The notes under the pieces are model-generated. The model ran no database searches, had not been told where the DNA came from, and saw only the letters and a program-made list of their open reading frames with translations. 64,000 bases of DNA from assembly GCA_905250075.1 (NCBI GenBank), contig CAJNOP010000118.1, forward strand, positions 124,001 to 188,000, given 5' to 3'. The DNA is from Rotaria sp. Silwood1 (Eukaryota > Rotifera > Eurotatoria > Philodinida > Philodinidae). Of the stretch, positions 26,753 through 38,500 are shown piece after piece; position 1 is the first letter of the stretch; the number at the start of each line of letters is the position of its first letter. Made by a program: the position numbers and the translations under genes.

Positions 26753-29700
26753 TTTAGATATTTTTTGTCTTGATATGAATATAGTCGTAATAATAATGAT
26801 GAGTTCCTCTTTTTTTTTTTTTCTCTTGTCGTTTTATTCTCTTACACTAGGCCGTTGTTTTTTTAATTTATTTAATGAATAATCTAATAATGACCGTGCT
26901 GAATAGGTTAGTTGTGCGACGATGAAGAATAAAAAAGAACGTGAAATGAGCAGAAAGAGAAGAAGCAAAACATTAATCAACAACGCCACTCTTTTTCCTA
27001 CGCTTGCTCGTTCTTTCTCTCTCTGTATTTCTCGTTTTTTTTTTTTTTCTATTCGTCAAAAAAGCAACGATAGGACGAATAGTAAAGGTGGATGTAATTA
27101 TGGGCTAATATGACCAATGAATAAGGTGGGCCAATTTGTTCATCATTATTGCTGTCAAAAAATTGAATCGATGTATTATAAAGAATAAATAAATTTTTCT
27201 AGATTCATCAACACTATATAATTATTTTAAAAGAGATTAAATAGAAATATCACAATACAAAAAATTAAAAAAAAAAAAAAAAAAATTGAAATTAATTCTC
27301 ATCATCTTTTTTTTCTTATACCAATTAAAAAAATAGCAAGTAGGATGTAATGGATCACAAAAAAAGAAAACAAATTTTTATTAGAATAACTAAAACGATT
27401 TTTTTTTATTAATTATATTTTGTCATGCTCACATAATGGTTTCATATAAGAAATAAAAATTAAGTTTATAATATATTCTACACTGTTTGTTAGATACTTT
27501 ATTGAAATATTCATATTAAATAACATTATTAAACAAATTTTAATTATAGAAATAATGAATATGTTTGTGTTTATTCTAATACATAAATGACTAGCGTGAC
27601 ATTTTTTCTTCATGGCTATCAACAAATGATTTTCACTCCCTTTTTTTTTTTTCGTGTCATTGTTTTTAGCAGAAGTTGGAATATATTGAAACTTTGTGCC
27701 TGGTAATACATTTTATAAATAGAATTATAAAACTACTAGAAAATGATTATAAAAAGTATTTTATCAAATTTAAATATTATGTTCAAGTAAGAGACTATTT
27801 ATAATCTTAAGTTGAATTATTTGACCTTGTCATTTATAGTTTACTTATAATGAATGCTGAAGTTTTTGTATCGATCTGTCTATGTACCCAAATTTCCGGT
27901 CAGACTGTCATAAGTTTTCTTAGACTGAATCATATTATTTTAAAGCTTTGACTACCGAACGGAAGTAATTTTTTTTTTTGTTTTTTTTACTAAACTTGAC
28001 GAAACGATTTATTTGAATTGATGTTGTCATCGATTATTGTTAATAATATTTTTAACTTTTGTCTATTAATAAAACATTTTCTTAAGAATTTTCTAATATA
28101 ATGAATGCTGATATGATTGTAATCAAAAGTTTCGATGATTCAAAGAACATTTTTTTTATACAATCAGATTACTCTAGAGAAAAAACAAAATAAATTTAAA
28201 TATCTCGCTGGACATAATAATATCTTTATCTTATGAAAAGAGTCCCATGATGGTCACTTAAGTAAAATAGATAGATAATGCATCATCACGATTTGATTGT
28301 CTGTATTTAATGTTGATCAAATTATTCTCTCTTTTTTTTTTCTCTATGATCAAATTAGATTTCTTCTTAAATAGAAATACAAGTAGGCTAGCATTCTTAA
28401 ACACCGTTACATCTGCCATCATATATATATTGAGTGGATGACTTTTTCTTTTTTGATGTGACACATTCTGTCTGTTCTATTCTAATTAGCGGTTTCTGTA
28501 ACGACAGAATCAAGCAACTTACTCTTTTTTTTCTTCTTCTTCTTTGCTATTGCCTGCTGTGAAAAGTCAATTAGCTTGAACGAGTCTTTTTCGAAATAAA
28601 CTCACTTCAAAAAACGGAAAGAGAAAAATTAAATGACATGATGATGAAACAACAAAGACAAAAAAGAATCTTGTCTTCGACAATTACCGTCATCATTAAC
28701 TTAGTTCACATCTTTTTTTTTTTAAATTAATATAAAGCTTTTCTCACCTGATTATGCTATCTATAGCGCTAATCATGACATGAAAACAAAAGAAATTCAT
28801 CAACAACATGCAATGTACAGTTTGTTCATTGAGGATAAAAAAAAATGATCACAGTTTTAGAATTTAACCTTGCATTCTAGGACTCGACTTTTTTTATTGC
28901 TAGCTTGACAGATTTTTTAATTAAATGAAAAAAGCAAGTATGAAGTCTATTGGTTCATTTAATGATTAACCATTTCGTTACTCTTCCACTGTCACCGACA
29001 ATTTCCTGACATGATGTGTGATTTTATATCTTAGTTAATAATATAGCGAAACAAGAAGATTAAATTCACTACTCTAATCGAATATTCACTTTCTCTTGAT
29101 TATCGATTTGCTAACAGAATTAACAACGCCAAGTCTTTCAATGACGGTGTGTGTGTGTAAATGTGTGACCTCTCCATTCACTCCCATAATGATCACACAT
29201 ATATATATATAAATATACATATGTGTTGGGCTCAATTATCATCAAATTGACATGTTGTCTTCATATACTTATTTTCTTCTAATCATTGTCAAAGTGAAAA
29301 GATCAGATGAATATATATATATGGCCTTTTTATTGAATTATGTCACTAAAAATGGTGATGATGTGAGAATGGCCTTTTTTTTTCTCTTTTTGTTGCTTTA
29401 CTTTTGAAATTTCAAAAGATCGAAGATTTTTATCAAATGTCAAACGTTTTATCAAGAACGATTGATTGAAGAAGAAAAGAAAAGAGAAATTCAATTAAAT
29501 TTAATTGATTAAAATATTCTTTGGTTATTCTTTTAAAATTGAACCTTATTAAAAAAAAATCAAGTGAATAATGTTAGGTATTTAAATTCAAATAGAATAT
29601 TGTCTCCAATGATTGATTTTTTATGTATAATGAAATTCTTTAGAATGACATTGTTAAAAGAGACAAGAGATGTATAGGAGATCAAATTGTCCCGCTAGCA

Positions 29701-30096
29701 TTTTTCTTGGTCAACTCCATTGAATCATATATATCAACAGAACGAGTATGTTGAAATCGGAGTGCCCACATAGTAACGTATTGTTTTAATACTCCCATGA
29801 ATCATGATAGACTCAATTTTGAAATTAAATAGACAAGGCAAATATTACTGAAATTCTGAATTTTATAGCTTTTTTTTACAGCTTCATTATCAAATATAGA
29901 CCAACAATTGATTTGTTTAGTTTAATGAGGTAGAAGTCGGATGTAGTGAGAGACACAATTGATATATTTGCTGTATTTAACATTCAGTTGTATTGTTCAA
30001 CAAATTTTTGAAAAGATACAAAATCATATATTTTCTAAAATGAGAAAAAAATTGGTCACATGCAAAATCCCATGACATACTATTTGCCTTGTTTTG

Positions 30097-30140
30097 AGGA
30101 GGGGGTGGGCGGTGGGGGGGGGGGGGGGGAGGACAGGAAG
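30097..30140. repeat. G-rich tract with 16-base poly-G run
   Basis: A G-rich stretch contains an uninterrupted run of 16 G at 30114-30129, preceded by GGGGGTGGGC. In a roughly three-quarters A/T environment this is striking. It could fold as a G-quadruplex, or it may mark a sequencing- or assembly-prone site. Confidence 0.9.
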
Positions 30141-31180
30141 TCCGAATTCTCGCACTTTCGAAAAATAGTGCGTTGCTATAGTAAAATTGATCTAAAAGCT
30201 TTGTTTTAAAATCTCAATGCAAGAAATTCGCCCGGAGGGGGAATACGGAGATCTATACCTAGAATCCCTCTCCAAGTTTTTTCTTTCGGCACATCTCTGA
30301 TTTGAATTCAATGAATGTGACGAATTTTATTCTTTTAAATACTATATTACATATATGACCTAATGGATCTTTCTCTTACTGAACTATCTGTAAGATCATC
30401 AAAAAAATAAATATTCTTGTTTTGAAAAGAAATCGAATATAAATTAGTCAAAATAATAATTATATCTCGTTTAATCAGACATACTTGACAACGACATTTT
30501 TTAAAAATATTGATGAGATTGTTCACGAATTTCATTTTTATATTGTTCTAATATTTGTTTATTGCCTTGTTCTAATAAAACCTTAAGAAAATAAATGCGG
30601 AAACTTCGGATTTAAATCCGAGAGTTATGTGTACTTCAAAAAGTGAATCATACAAATCAATCATCCTAGACTGTCTGAATATCAAAATTATACTGTGAAA
30701 TCTACCATTTAAAATGTTGATTTCTATTGCGCGTTGCCAAACCAATAGGACATGGGACCGAATACAGCTCAAGTTTGAACTCTTTCCCTTGATTTATCCT
30801 AAGAAAGTCGTTTTCCCTATAACTTCATTTCTATTGGTCACTGCACAACTAATAGTATTTCGATGGAAGTGCAGTACACATTCGAGTTCTCCATATCTGA
30901 AAACCTCGAAGTATCATCAGTGTGACCGGAAGATAAAGCTCTATTTGTGGATCAATTAGATCGTGGACAAAAATATAACCTAGTTCTCTTTAATTATCCT
31001 TGTCATAGGTAAGTCAACTTTCTTGTTTCTTTATGTTTTATATATCATTTTGTAGTTCTTGAAATTCTCTATCGAATGGTATATAATAGTTGGGGTTTTA
31101 ATTGACTATAATAGGAAAAGTCTTTTACGAAAGTCGCGATGGGTCCATTTTTCCACAGAAAGCTATAGGGCAAAATGGGT

Positions 31181-31373
31181 ATTTTTGCAATAACTCAGGA
31201 ACGGCTCGGCCGGTCCTTCTCATCTTCGAACTCGACCGAGAAATTGTCAAGACTAAGCTGTGTAGAAATTTTCATCGCAATCTGACTCTGCTGTCAAAAG
31301 TTATCATGTAAACAGCCAACCGGACGGACGGACACACTGACTATTCTATAGTGTACTCACTTTTTGAGTACAC
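31181..31373 (+). repeat. Dispersed repeat, copy A, ending in a hairpin
   Basis: Shares with 31527-31717 a long block starting near CCTTCTCATCTTCGAACTCG and running through AAGACTAAGCTGTGTAG and CGGACGGACGGACACAC. It ends in the perfect short palindrome GTGTACTCA-CTTTT-TGAGTACAC at 31351-31373. Function and class are unknown. Confidence 0.8.
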
Positions 31374-31526
31374 AAAACTATGATTCAGTTCAAAACTAAT
31401 ATCAGATTCAGAATCAGCGTTAAAAACTGAGTCGATTTATGTATTTTGTGAATAATTATGAGCAAAAAATTTTTTTTCGAAAAATCCCCGTACCCCCCCT
31501 CAGGGATGGTCTGGTCAAAAATCACA

Positions 31527-31717
31527 ATTTTTTCGATAACTCAGCCATTTCTTGACGGATCCTTCTCATCTTCGAACTCGACCGAGATATTGTCAAGACT
31601 AAGCTGTGTAGAAAATTTCATCGCAATCTGACTCTCCTTTCGAAAGTTATCGTGTAAACGGACGGACGGACGGACACACAGACCGATTTTAGTAGTGTAC
31701 TCACTTTTTGAGTACAC
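31527..31717 (+). repeat. Dispersed repeat, copy B, ending in the same hairpin
   Basis: Second direct copy, roughly 85-90% similar to copy A by eye, about 345 bp downstream. It has one more CGGA unit in the CGGACGGA run and the same terminal hairpin at 31695-31717. Tandem placement suggests local duplication or two insertions at one site. Confidence 0.8.
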
Positions 31718-32951
31718 TAAAAAGACAATCTTTCTATTCGATACCTTTAGTAAATAAAAGTTACATAAGTTGTCCATCAATAGTAATATTCAAAAAAATT
31801 TCGTTATTTCAATGTTCAAATTTTTATTGTTAGTTTTCGAACATTTCACCTTGTTGTTAGTCATTCAGAAAAAAAAACATTCAAGGAAGAAGAAGAGAAG
31901 TCTCGCTTTAGTCATATGCTTTCCGAAAGTTTTCTAATTTTCTTTTTGTTTAATATTTTATCTTCCAATGGATGCCGGCATGGTCAATACTGTAAATCTA
32001 GAATTCGCAGGAAACACTAAATGAATAAATAATTCTATATTTTTGTATTACTTTAGAGATTATCTATTTAATAGTTGTGAACATGAATCGGAAGAAGAAA
32101 GTACACGAAAGAGATAAACAATCGAAACGGAGTAATGCCACTGTCTTACCGTATTCTTAGAGTATGTGCATATAAATTTCATATTTTTCGGTGCATATAG
32201 TAGGTGACAGTCGAACAGATGAAGATCTTTGCCTCTTATTATTCTATCAGTAAAATAAAGTATACATAAGGTAAAGTTTAGGTAATCAATTGTCTCTAAA
32301 TAAAAGAATATTTCATAATATACATTCTACTCATACTAAATAACTCTTTTCATGAAGCTTATATGCGTATTTCATATTAAATGTAAAATAAATTTAACTT
32401 TTTAAAATTTAGGTTTTCAAATCAATTGAAATTTCTAAAGATTTATTTTTGGATTTATTAAATTTTTGCAAGTGTAGATTAATCACTCATAATTTAAAAT
32501 CAGAAATAAGCAAACAATGTTCTTCTCTCAAAACATCTATCTTTTCTATAAATAGTTTATCATTACAAATGTGTGAGTTAGCAGAAAGCGCGCAACCTGT
32601 ATTTAAGTTTGTTTCTAATTCAAATGAATAGTAAATCATAACGAGTACCACATAAACATCCTCGTTGCTAAGATGACCTGTTACAACATAATAGTAGCTC
32701 TATATATCCAGACTTACAAATGGGTTAAAACATAAGTTTTTCCTCGTCTTTTAATATTGTTGAGATCTATTGTTAAATATATATATATATATATATGCGA
32801 TTATGCGTTTTTATTATTATTTAGGAACATACAAGTGGATTAAAACAAACTGCTTGAAATATACTTAAATTTCACATAAAATATTACATTCTGTTAGTGA
32901 ATAACAAAAAAAAACGAATCAGAAAAAACGGAGAAAGGTCAAACCACACTG

Positions 32952-33400
32952 ACAATGGAGGTGTGTGTATTGTTGAGCGAAAAAGTGGCACATGTTCGGG
33001 TCAAATGAAAGCTCTCAACGACAAACTAACAAGGTTAAAATATTAGCTGCCATTGGCTTGCCTAGAGAGAGATATTTAACTTTTAAGTGTAGGTGTAAAA
33101 ATGAATCAGGAAAGGTTTTCTCCACTATTATAAGGACAAAACATAGTGTTGTTCGGGCCGATTATAGGGTTTGTAGGATCCCTCTTTCATATGGCCCGAA
33201 CAACACTATGTTTTGTCCTTATAATAGTGGAGAAAACCTTTCCTGATTCACTTTTACACCTACACTTAAAAGTTAAATATCTCCCTTTAGGCAAGCCAAT
33301 GGCAGCTAATATTTTAACCTTGTTAGTTTGGCGTTGAGAGCTTTCATTTGACCCGAACATGTGCCACTTTTTCGCTCAACAATACACACACTTCCATTGT
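32952..33400. mobile_element. Near-perfect fold-back element, 208 bp arms, 33 bp loop
   Basis: The left arm 32952-33159 and right arm 33193-33400 are equal in length and reverse-complementary with only about five mismatches. The outer ends are ACAATGGA and TCCATTGT; the inner ends are GTTCGGGCC and GGCCCGAAC. The loop is 33160-33192. The high identity implies a young insertion or ongoing arm correction. No clear target-site duplication was found. Open frames across it are by-products of the palindrome. A transcript through it would form a long double-stranded hairpin. Confidence 0.92.
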
Positions 33401-34078
33401 TAGTTTCATACAAATTTGAATGTTAGTTTAAAACAAAAACTATTTTCGTTTGGGAATAAGATTTTCAATTTGTATTTATCGTGAATTTAAAGCTATCATT
33501 TAAAATTAAAACCTTTGTTGTATTTAATATGTCATACAGAATAAATTTACAATACTTCAATAAAAGCATTTTCAAAATAGAAAAAACAACAAGAATTAAT
33601 CCAATGTACAAAACTTCATCCAGTGCAAGAGCAAATACATAACTGTTCACAGCTATAGGAACAGCATCGGCTATATAACCGTAATCGGAATAGTGATTTA
33701 AATATCTAATGAAACTATGTATAAAGCATCCCATATATCAATGTTTCATAATTGGACTACATGGGAAAGCTTTCAAATATCAAGAAATGGTATGAAAATT
33801 CGTTTTTCAATAGTCTCATTCGAAAGAATACAAAGTGAGGGGTCGCCACGTTTTTTTTTGACTTTGAAAACTTAACCTCATTAAAAGAAACTCAAAAAAT
33901 GGACCTTTTCAACAATGTTTAATAAATTACTATATTTTTTTTAATCCTTGTGTTTTGTAAAGTGAAGTTCATAGACAACGCGATGATTCCTCATTTTCAG
34001 ATAAATCTATGGTATATATCAGCTGATTAACAGAAACTAAGATGAGACGTACAACAACAGCTTCACTGGCGTCACCTG

Positions 34079-34178
34079 NNNNNNNNNNNNNNNNNNNNNN
34101 NNNNNNNNNNNNNNNNNNNNNNNNNNNNNNNNNNNNNNNNNNNNNNNNNNNNNNNNNNNNNNNNNNNNNNNNNNNNNN
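34079..34178. other. Assembly gap of exactly 100 N
   Basis: One hundred consecutive N. The round number indicates a placeholder of unknown true size. It interrupts the ankyrin-like gene, so linkage and frame across it are not reliable. Confidence 0.98.
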
Positions 34179-34466
34179 TGCTTCTTGTGTACAATTAAGA
34201 TTTGTTGCCCAATTAAAAACATTTTTATGATTATAATCAAATGAATGTATATCAAGATTATAATTTGTAATTAAAAATTGAAATAAATGAAAACGTTTTT
34301 TTGATGATAAAGAATCTTGTTGTTGTTGTAAGATATGTATGAGAAGATTTTGTCCCAATGTATTTTGTACATGAATATTATAACCACGTTCAACTAAATA
34401 AATAATTTTATTTAATTGATATTGTTCAATAGCCTCAACAAGTTGTCTTTCAGATTTGAATGCCAT
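34179..34466 (-). CDS. Ankyrin-repeat-like protein, 5' part (96 aa before the gap)
   Basis: Partial gene. It starts with ATG at 34466 and is open for 96 codons until the assembly gap. The sequence MAFKSERQLVEAIEQYQLNK, then IIYLVERGYNIHVQNTLGQN and LLIHIL, then FHLFQFLITNYNLDIHSFDY and NHKNVFNWA reads as two ankyrin-type helix-loop-helix units (short helix, Leu-rich helix, G-x-(N/D)-(I/V) turn). I cannot name the family. On the far side of the gap a frame 33969-34078 could continue it and end at a stop, but the frame across N is arbitrary. Its start lies about 1 kb from the oppositely oriented CEP120 start, so the two may share a divergent promoter region. Confidence 0.6.
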
Positions 34467-35501
34467 ATGTTTTGTATAAAAAATATAATGACGGCACTGT
34501 ATAAAAATTCATGATGGTTTTAATAGAGATTGATTTCATCGCAATAATCAAATAAGGAAGCATTAGAAAAAAAAAGACTTTTATACAGGTGATGATTCAA
34601 TCATGATAGAAACTTGATTAATATTTATAATTAAAATTTTCTTATGTTACTATATGACGAACTAACAACAAACAAAAAAAAGGTGCCTTGTACTGCTTCT
34701 ATATTAAAATCGGTAACAATAAGAAGTGTCTATCGTGTTTGACGCATGTGTAAAAGTTATTTTTATAGAAAAAAAAAAGAAAGAAAAAATTACGAAGTTC
34801 GAATATAAGTTTACACTTGTAAATCGAACTCGTTTGACGTTTAATAAATAACAGCTCAAAGTTTATAGAAAAATTTAGCAGCATGACCCAGACAGATTGA
34901 GGATCTCCTCCTACTTCTACGAATCGAAGTCATGTCGATGAAACTTTACGACATGCACCTGTAACAGACACAACTACCCATTTCCACCAAAGATTTTGGT
35001 TATTGTGAGCTCCGTCCATTATCAAATATTCTTAAATTATGAATAGGATTTGCTCTTAGTTTAGATATATCAATGTACAAAATTAAATATCAATCGACTT
35101 CATATATACATGTCTTTTGATTTCCAATTCTATGCTTCAATTATCTTATAAGAATCTACCAAATATTAGACTTTTAATCAAAGATTTATTTATTCATTAT
35201 TCTATTAATTCATTTGACTCAATGTTAAATAGATATCTTTTATTATAAATCATATCGTGACATCTATCGTTTTAATTTGCAACTGTTTTATTTCTAATTA
35301 AAAGTTTTGTTTGTTGTTTTTATTCTTTGTGGTTTGAATCGTGTTTTTAATAAAGTCTTAATAAAAAAAGATTTTTTTTTTTTTATTGAGTGTGTTTCTA
35401 TATCAACGTATTGATCTTATGGTTTTTATGACTCATCATTAAACTCATTGTTTGTTTGAACATAGGAAAATTAAATAAGTTTAAATTATCAATTCTTGTA
35501 A
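34467..35501. promoter_or_regulatory. Divergent intergenic region between the ankyrin-like gene and CEP120
   Basis: About 1.0 kb between two start codons facing away from each other. The part 34880-35010 is noticeably less AT-rich than its surroundings and is the likeliest place for core promoter sequence. This is inferred from arrangement and composition; no motif is decisive. Confidence 0.35.
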
Positions 35502-38500
35502 ATGCCCCAACCCGATCGTATTCTTTTAGTTGTTTCAATCCTTGAAGGTAATTCTATTTATTTTGTATTTCAATCAAAAACAAAAAAACAGAACAATAAC
35601 TTCATTATTTAAGGTCGAAATTTTCCAAATCAACCATCATGTCAATTAACTGTTGATGCTAAATTTGATGGTGAAATTCTTACAACAGATCCTGTTGAAT
35701 TTACATCAACACCTGATATTAATCAAGAATTAGCTTGGGAACTTGATAAAAAAACTTTTCAATTACATAAATTACAACGTAGTGTTATAAAATGTAATGC
35801 ATATTCAACAACATCATCTGGACAACGTGAAAATCTTGGTTATTTTATTATTGATATTCGACCATTAAATACAAGTCAAGTAATTATTTGTTTTTGTTTT
35901 TTGTTTTTGAATAAAATATTTTTTAACTATAAGAAGATATTTTGTAGAAAATTCGTTGGCATCATTTGTTACAAACAAAATATCCAAAATTAAAACCAGA
36001 ATTTAGTATTTGTGCATATATTGAAGATGATCAAACAACAAGAAGTGGATCGGCAACATCAAAAATTAGTAATTAATTTTTATATAGTATTCAATTCTTC
36101 TAATTTATTAAAATCTATTCTAGGTAAAACACCATCAAATACAGCTATATCATCAACTACAACATCAACTCGTTCAAAACATCTTCAACCAATTCTTCTT
36201 GAAGATAAAGGTTATTATCAATTAGGACCTGATGTTTCATCAGCAGAAATATTTTCATTATCAATAACAATACGTTCTGCAAAAAACCTTATACATGTAA
36301 GAATAAAGAAACATATGTATATATATCTATATATAGTAGCATTCAAAATTGATCTTAAATCTAACCGATTCAGTTGCAGGTTTTGTCAAAATTTAGTCTT
36401 GTTTTCATAACTGATTAGTTTTCTATATCATGCATTTACTCAACTAAAGTAGAAATACTCAACATGACTAAATATTGTACTTTGCATGGCAAGGACAAGA
36501 CAAATTTGAAAAATGTTTTATTTGATTTTTTAGTCTAAAATATTGTAAACAATGCAGCTAATCTGTTCAAAATATAAAATAGAAGATTTTTAATTTTAAT
36601 ATGTCCTTATTTTCTTTGCGTATTGTGTATGATTAAGTTCAAGTGAAACCAAAACACATCATATTTCATCTCTGTTGTCAGGACGTGGGTGTGGGTGTGA
36701 GTCATACGTTCACCCACACTCAAAAAAGAAAACCGTTGTGACGCAGCCAGTGTTCCTTAATAAGCTCTTTGAACGTTACTGAAGATCGTCAGAAGTTATA
36801 TTGAGTTTAAGAAAGTTGTAGAAACGTAAAATGTATGTTGGAAAAACGAAATCTAACATTATCATAATGAGTTAGTACAAGAGAGGAAATCTAATTGACG
36901 GTTACAAATATTTCTACTATGTTTTTTCAAGGAATTCTTACTTATTACCACTGATGTTTTTGTTGCCTTTCTACTAGTCTGGTATAGAGATATGGAGGGT
37001 ATGTTTTATACGTATCCGGACTAAGTAGAGTTTTCTAACTCTTACCTTATCATATAGGATAGAGTAAGGTAACCCGGCACATCTCTATTTGGTAGAGCAG
37101 ATAAAAGACAAAAATGGGACAATATTTTAGCAAAAACAGATTGTATGAACTTTTCTAAAATTTCGAAATCCTATAAAAAGTTGGTACACTTCGTAGTGTT
37201 CAACAGAATGACATAATGCTGAGCAATCTGATTTGTTCGTTATTAGAAGTGATCTGTTCATCTGAGATAAGTATTACTTGTATGCCATAAGTGCTAACGT
37301 AAAAAAGCAAAATACTCAAGGCTATTCAGCGATCCTACTCTGATCGTTTTTTAACTAATTTATGTTTCTTTATAAATATTTGCCAATTTTTTGAACTTTT
37401 TATTTCGCGTAAATTCTAAACACTATGAAGTAATAGAAAAAAACCAGACGATCGGCAACATATATGATCAATTTTGAGCATTGTTGAATATATATTTCTT
37501 TTCTATTTGAATATTTTTTGATTCAAAATTTTAGCTTGTATCATCAAGTACAAATTTAAATACTCAAGATGAGTATTTTTTTGATTATGCACTTTTTGGT
37601 AATAGAATTAAAACAGAAACATTTCATAATTTAATTCAACCAGAATTTTATCCTGAACGTGCTAGTGTTCGTATACGTTCATCAATTCAATTACTTCGAT
37701 CTTATTTTGAAACATATCATCCAATTGAATTTCATTTATATACTGGAAATGATATCATAGGTCAAACACAAATACCATTACATAAAATTCTTAAACCATT
37801 ACAACAAAAACCAGGCATGGATAAAACATTTGATGTATTAACAGAAGTATATCATCTTCGACTTGTTTCATCAAGTGGACATGACAAAACAGAAACTACT
37901 GACGATGAAGATTCACAACCGATTGTTAAAGTTGAAATTTCATTAGCACGAGAAACAGTAATAAATGAATCAAAATCAAATAGTGATAAACAACAACGAA
38001 AACGATCCAACAGTGCCAATAATAATCAGAGTTCAAACATGACAGATGTTGAGCATGAAAATAGGTAATAGACTTTTTAAAATTATATACTAATAAGAAA
38101 AATCTTGTCATGAATATATTATTTTTGAGAGATATCTTGTCTGATCAGCTTGACTCCATTGAGAGTAGAGAAATTACAAAAAAAAGATTTGAGTCTATGG
38201 AGTTTTCTTCTAAAGTTCTAGTCAATTTAACGCAATTTCCTAAAAAAAATACTATAATTCTCATTATTAATTGTTTTTAGTATTCCACAACGAGTTCAAC
38301 AAATATCTATAAATAATCATGCTACAACAGATGATCGTCTACCTTCACCAATTCTTCATACTATAAGTGATCATCATCTATCACATCATTATTGTTTATC
38401 AATTGATTTAAAATCACTTCGTAATTTACGTTTATTACATTCAACATATTTATATTGTCGTTATGTTTATCCATTTCTTGGTACATCAACACCAATATTA

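Larger units (their letters stand above)
26753..33968. other. Large intergenic region upstream of Rx
   Basis: About 7.2 kb with no convincing gene. It holds A/T runs, (TA)n runs (for example 29312-29322 and 32778-32797), a poly-G tract at 30114-30129, a duplicated repeat at 31181-31717 and a long inverted repeat at 32952-33400, described separately. Rx enhancers could lie here but none can be identified from sequence alone. Confidence 0.5.

Noticed and set aside
31351..31373. Helitron 3' end suggested by a terminal hairpin
   Set aside because: The hairpin is followed by CTAA in one copy only and not by a consistent CTRR; there is no 5' TC end or Rep/helicase sequence nearby.
32992..33337. 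Two plus-strand frames of 84 and 63 codons
   Set aside because: They cover the arms and loop of the 208 bp inverted repeat and are palindrome by-products.
33465..33734. 90-codon minus-strand frame with hydrophobic segments
   Set aside because: Hydrophobic frames arise easily in AT-rich DNA. No family, no splice partner and no neighbouring exon were found, although a real small membrane protein cannot be fully excluded.
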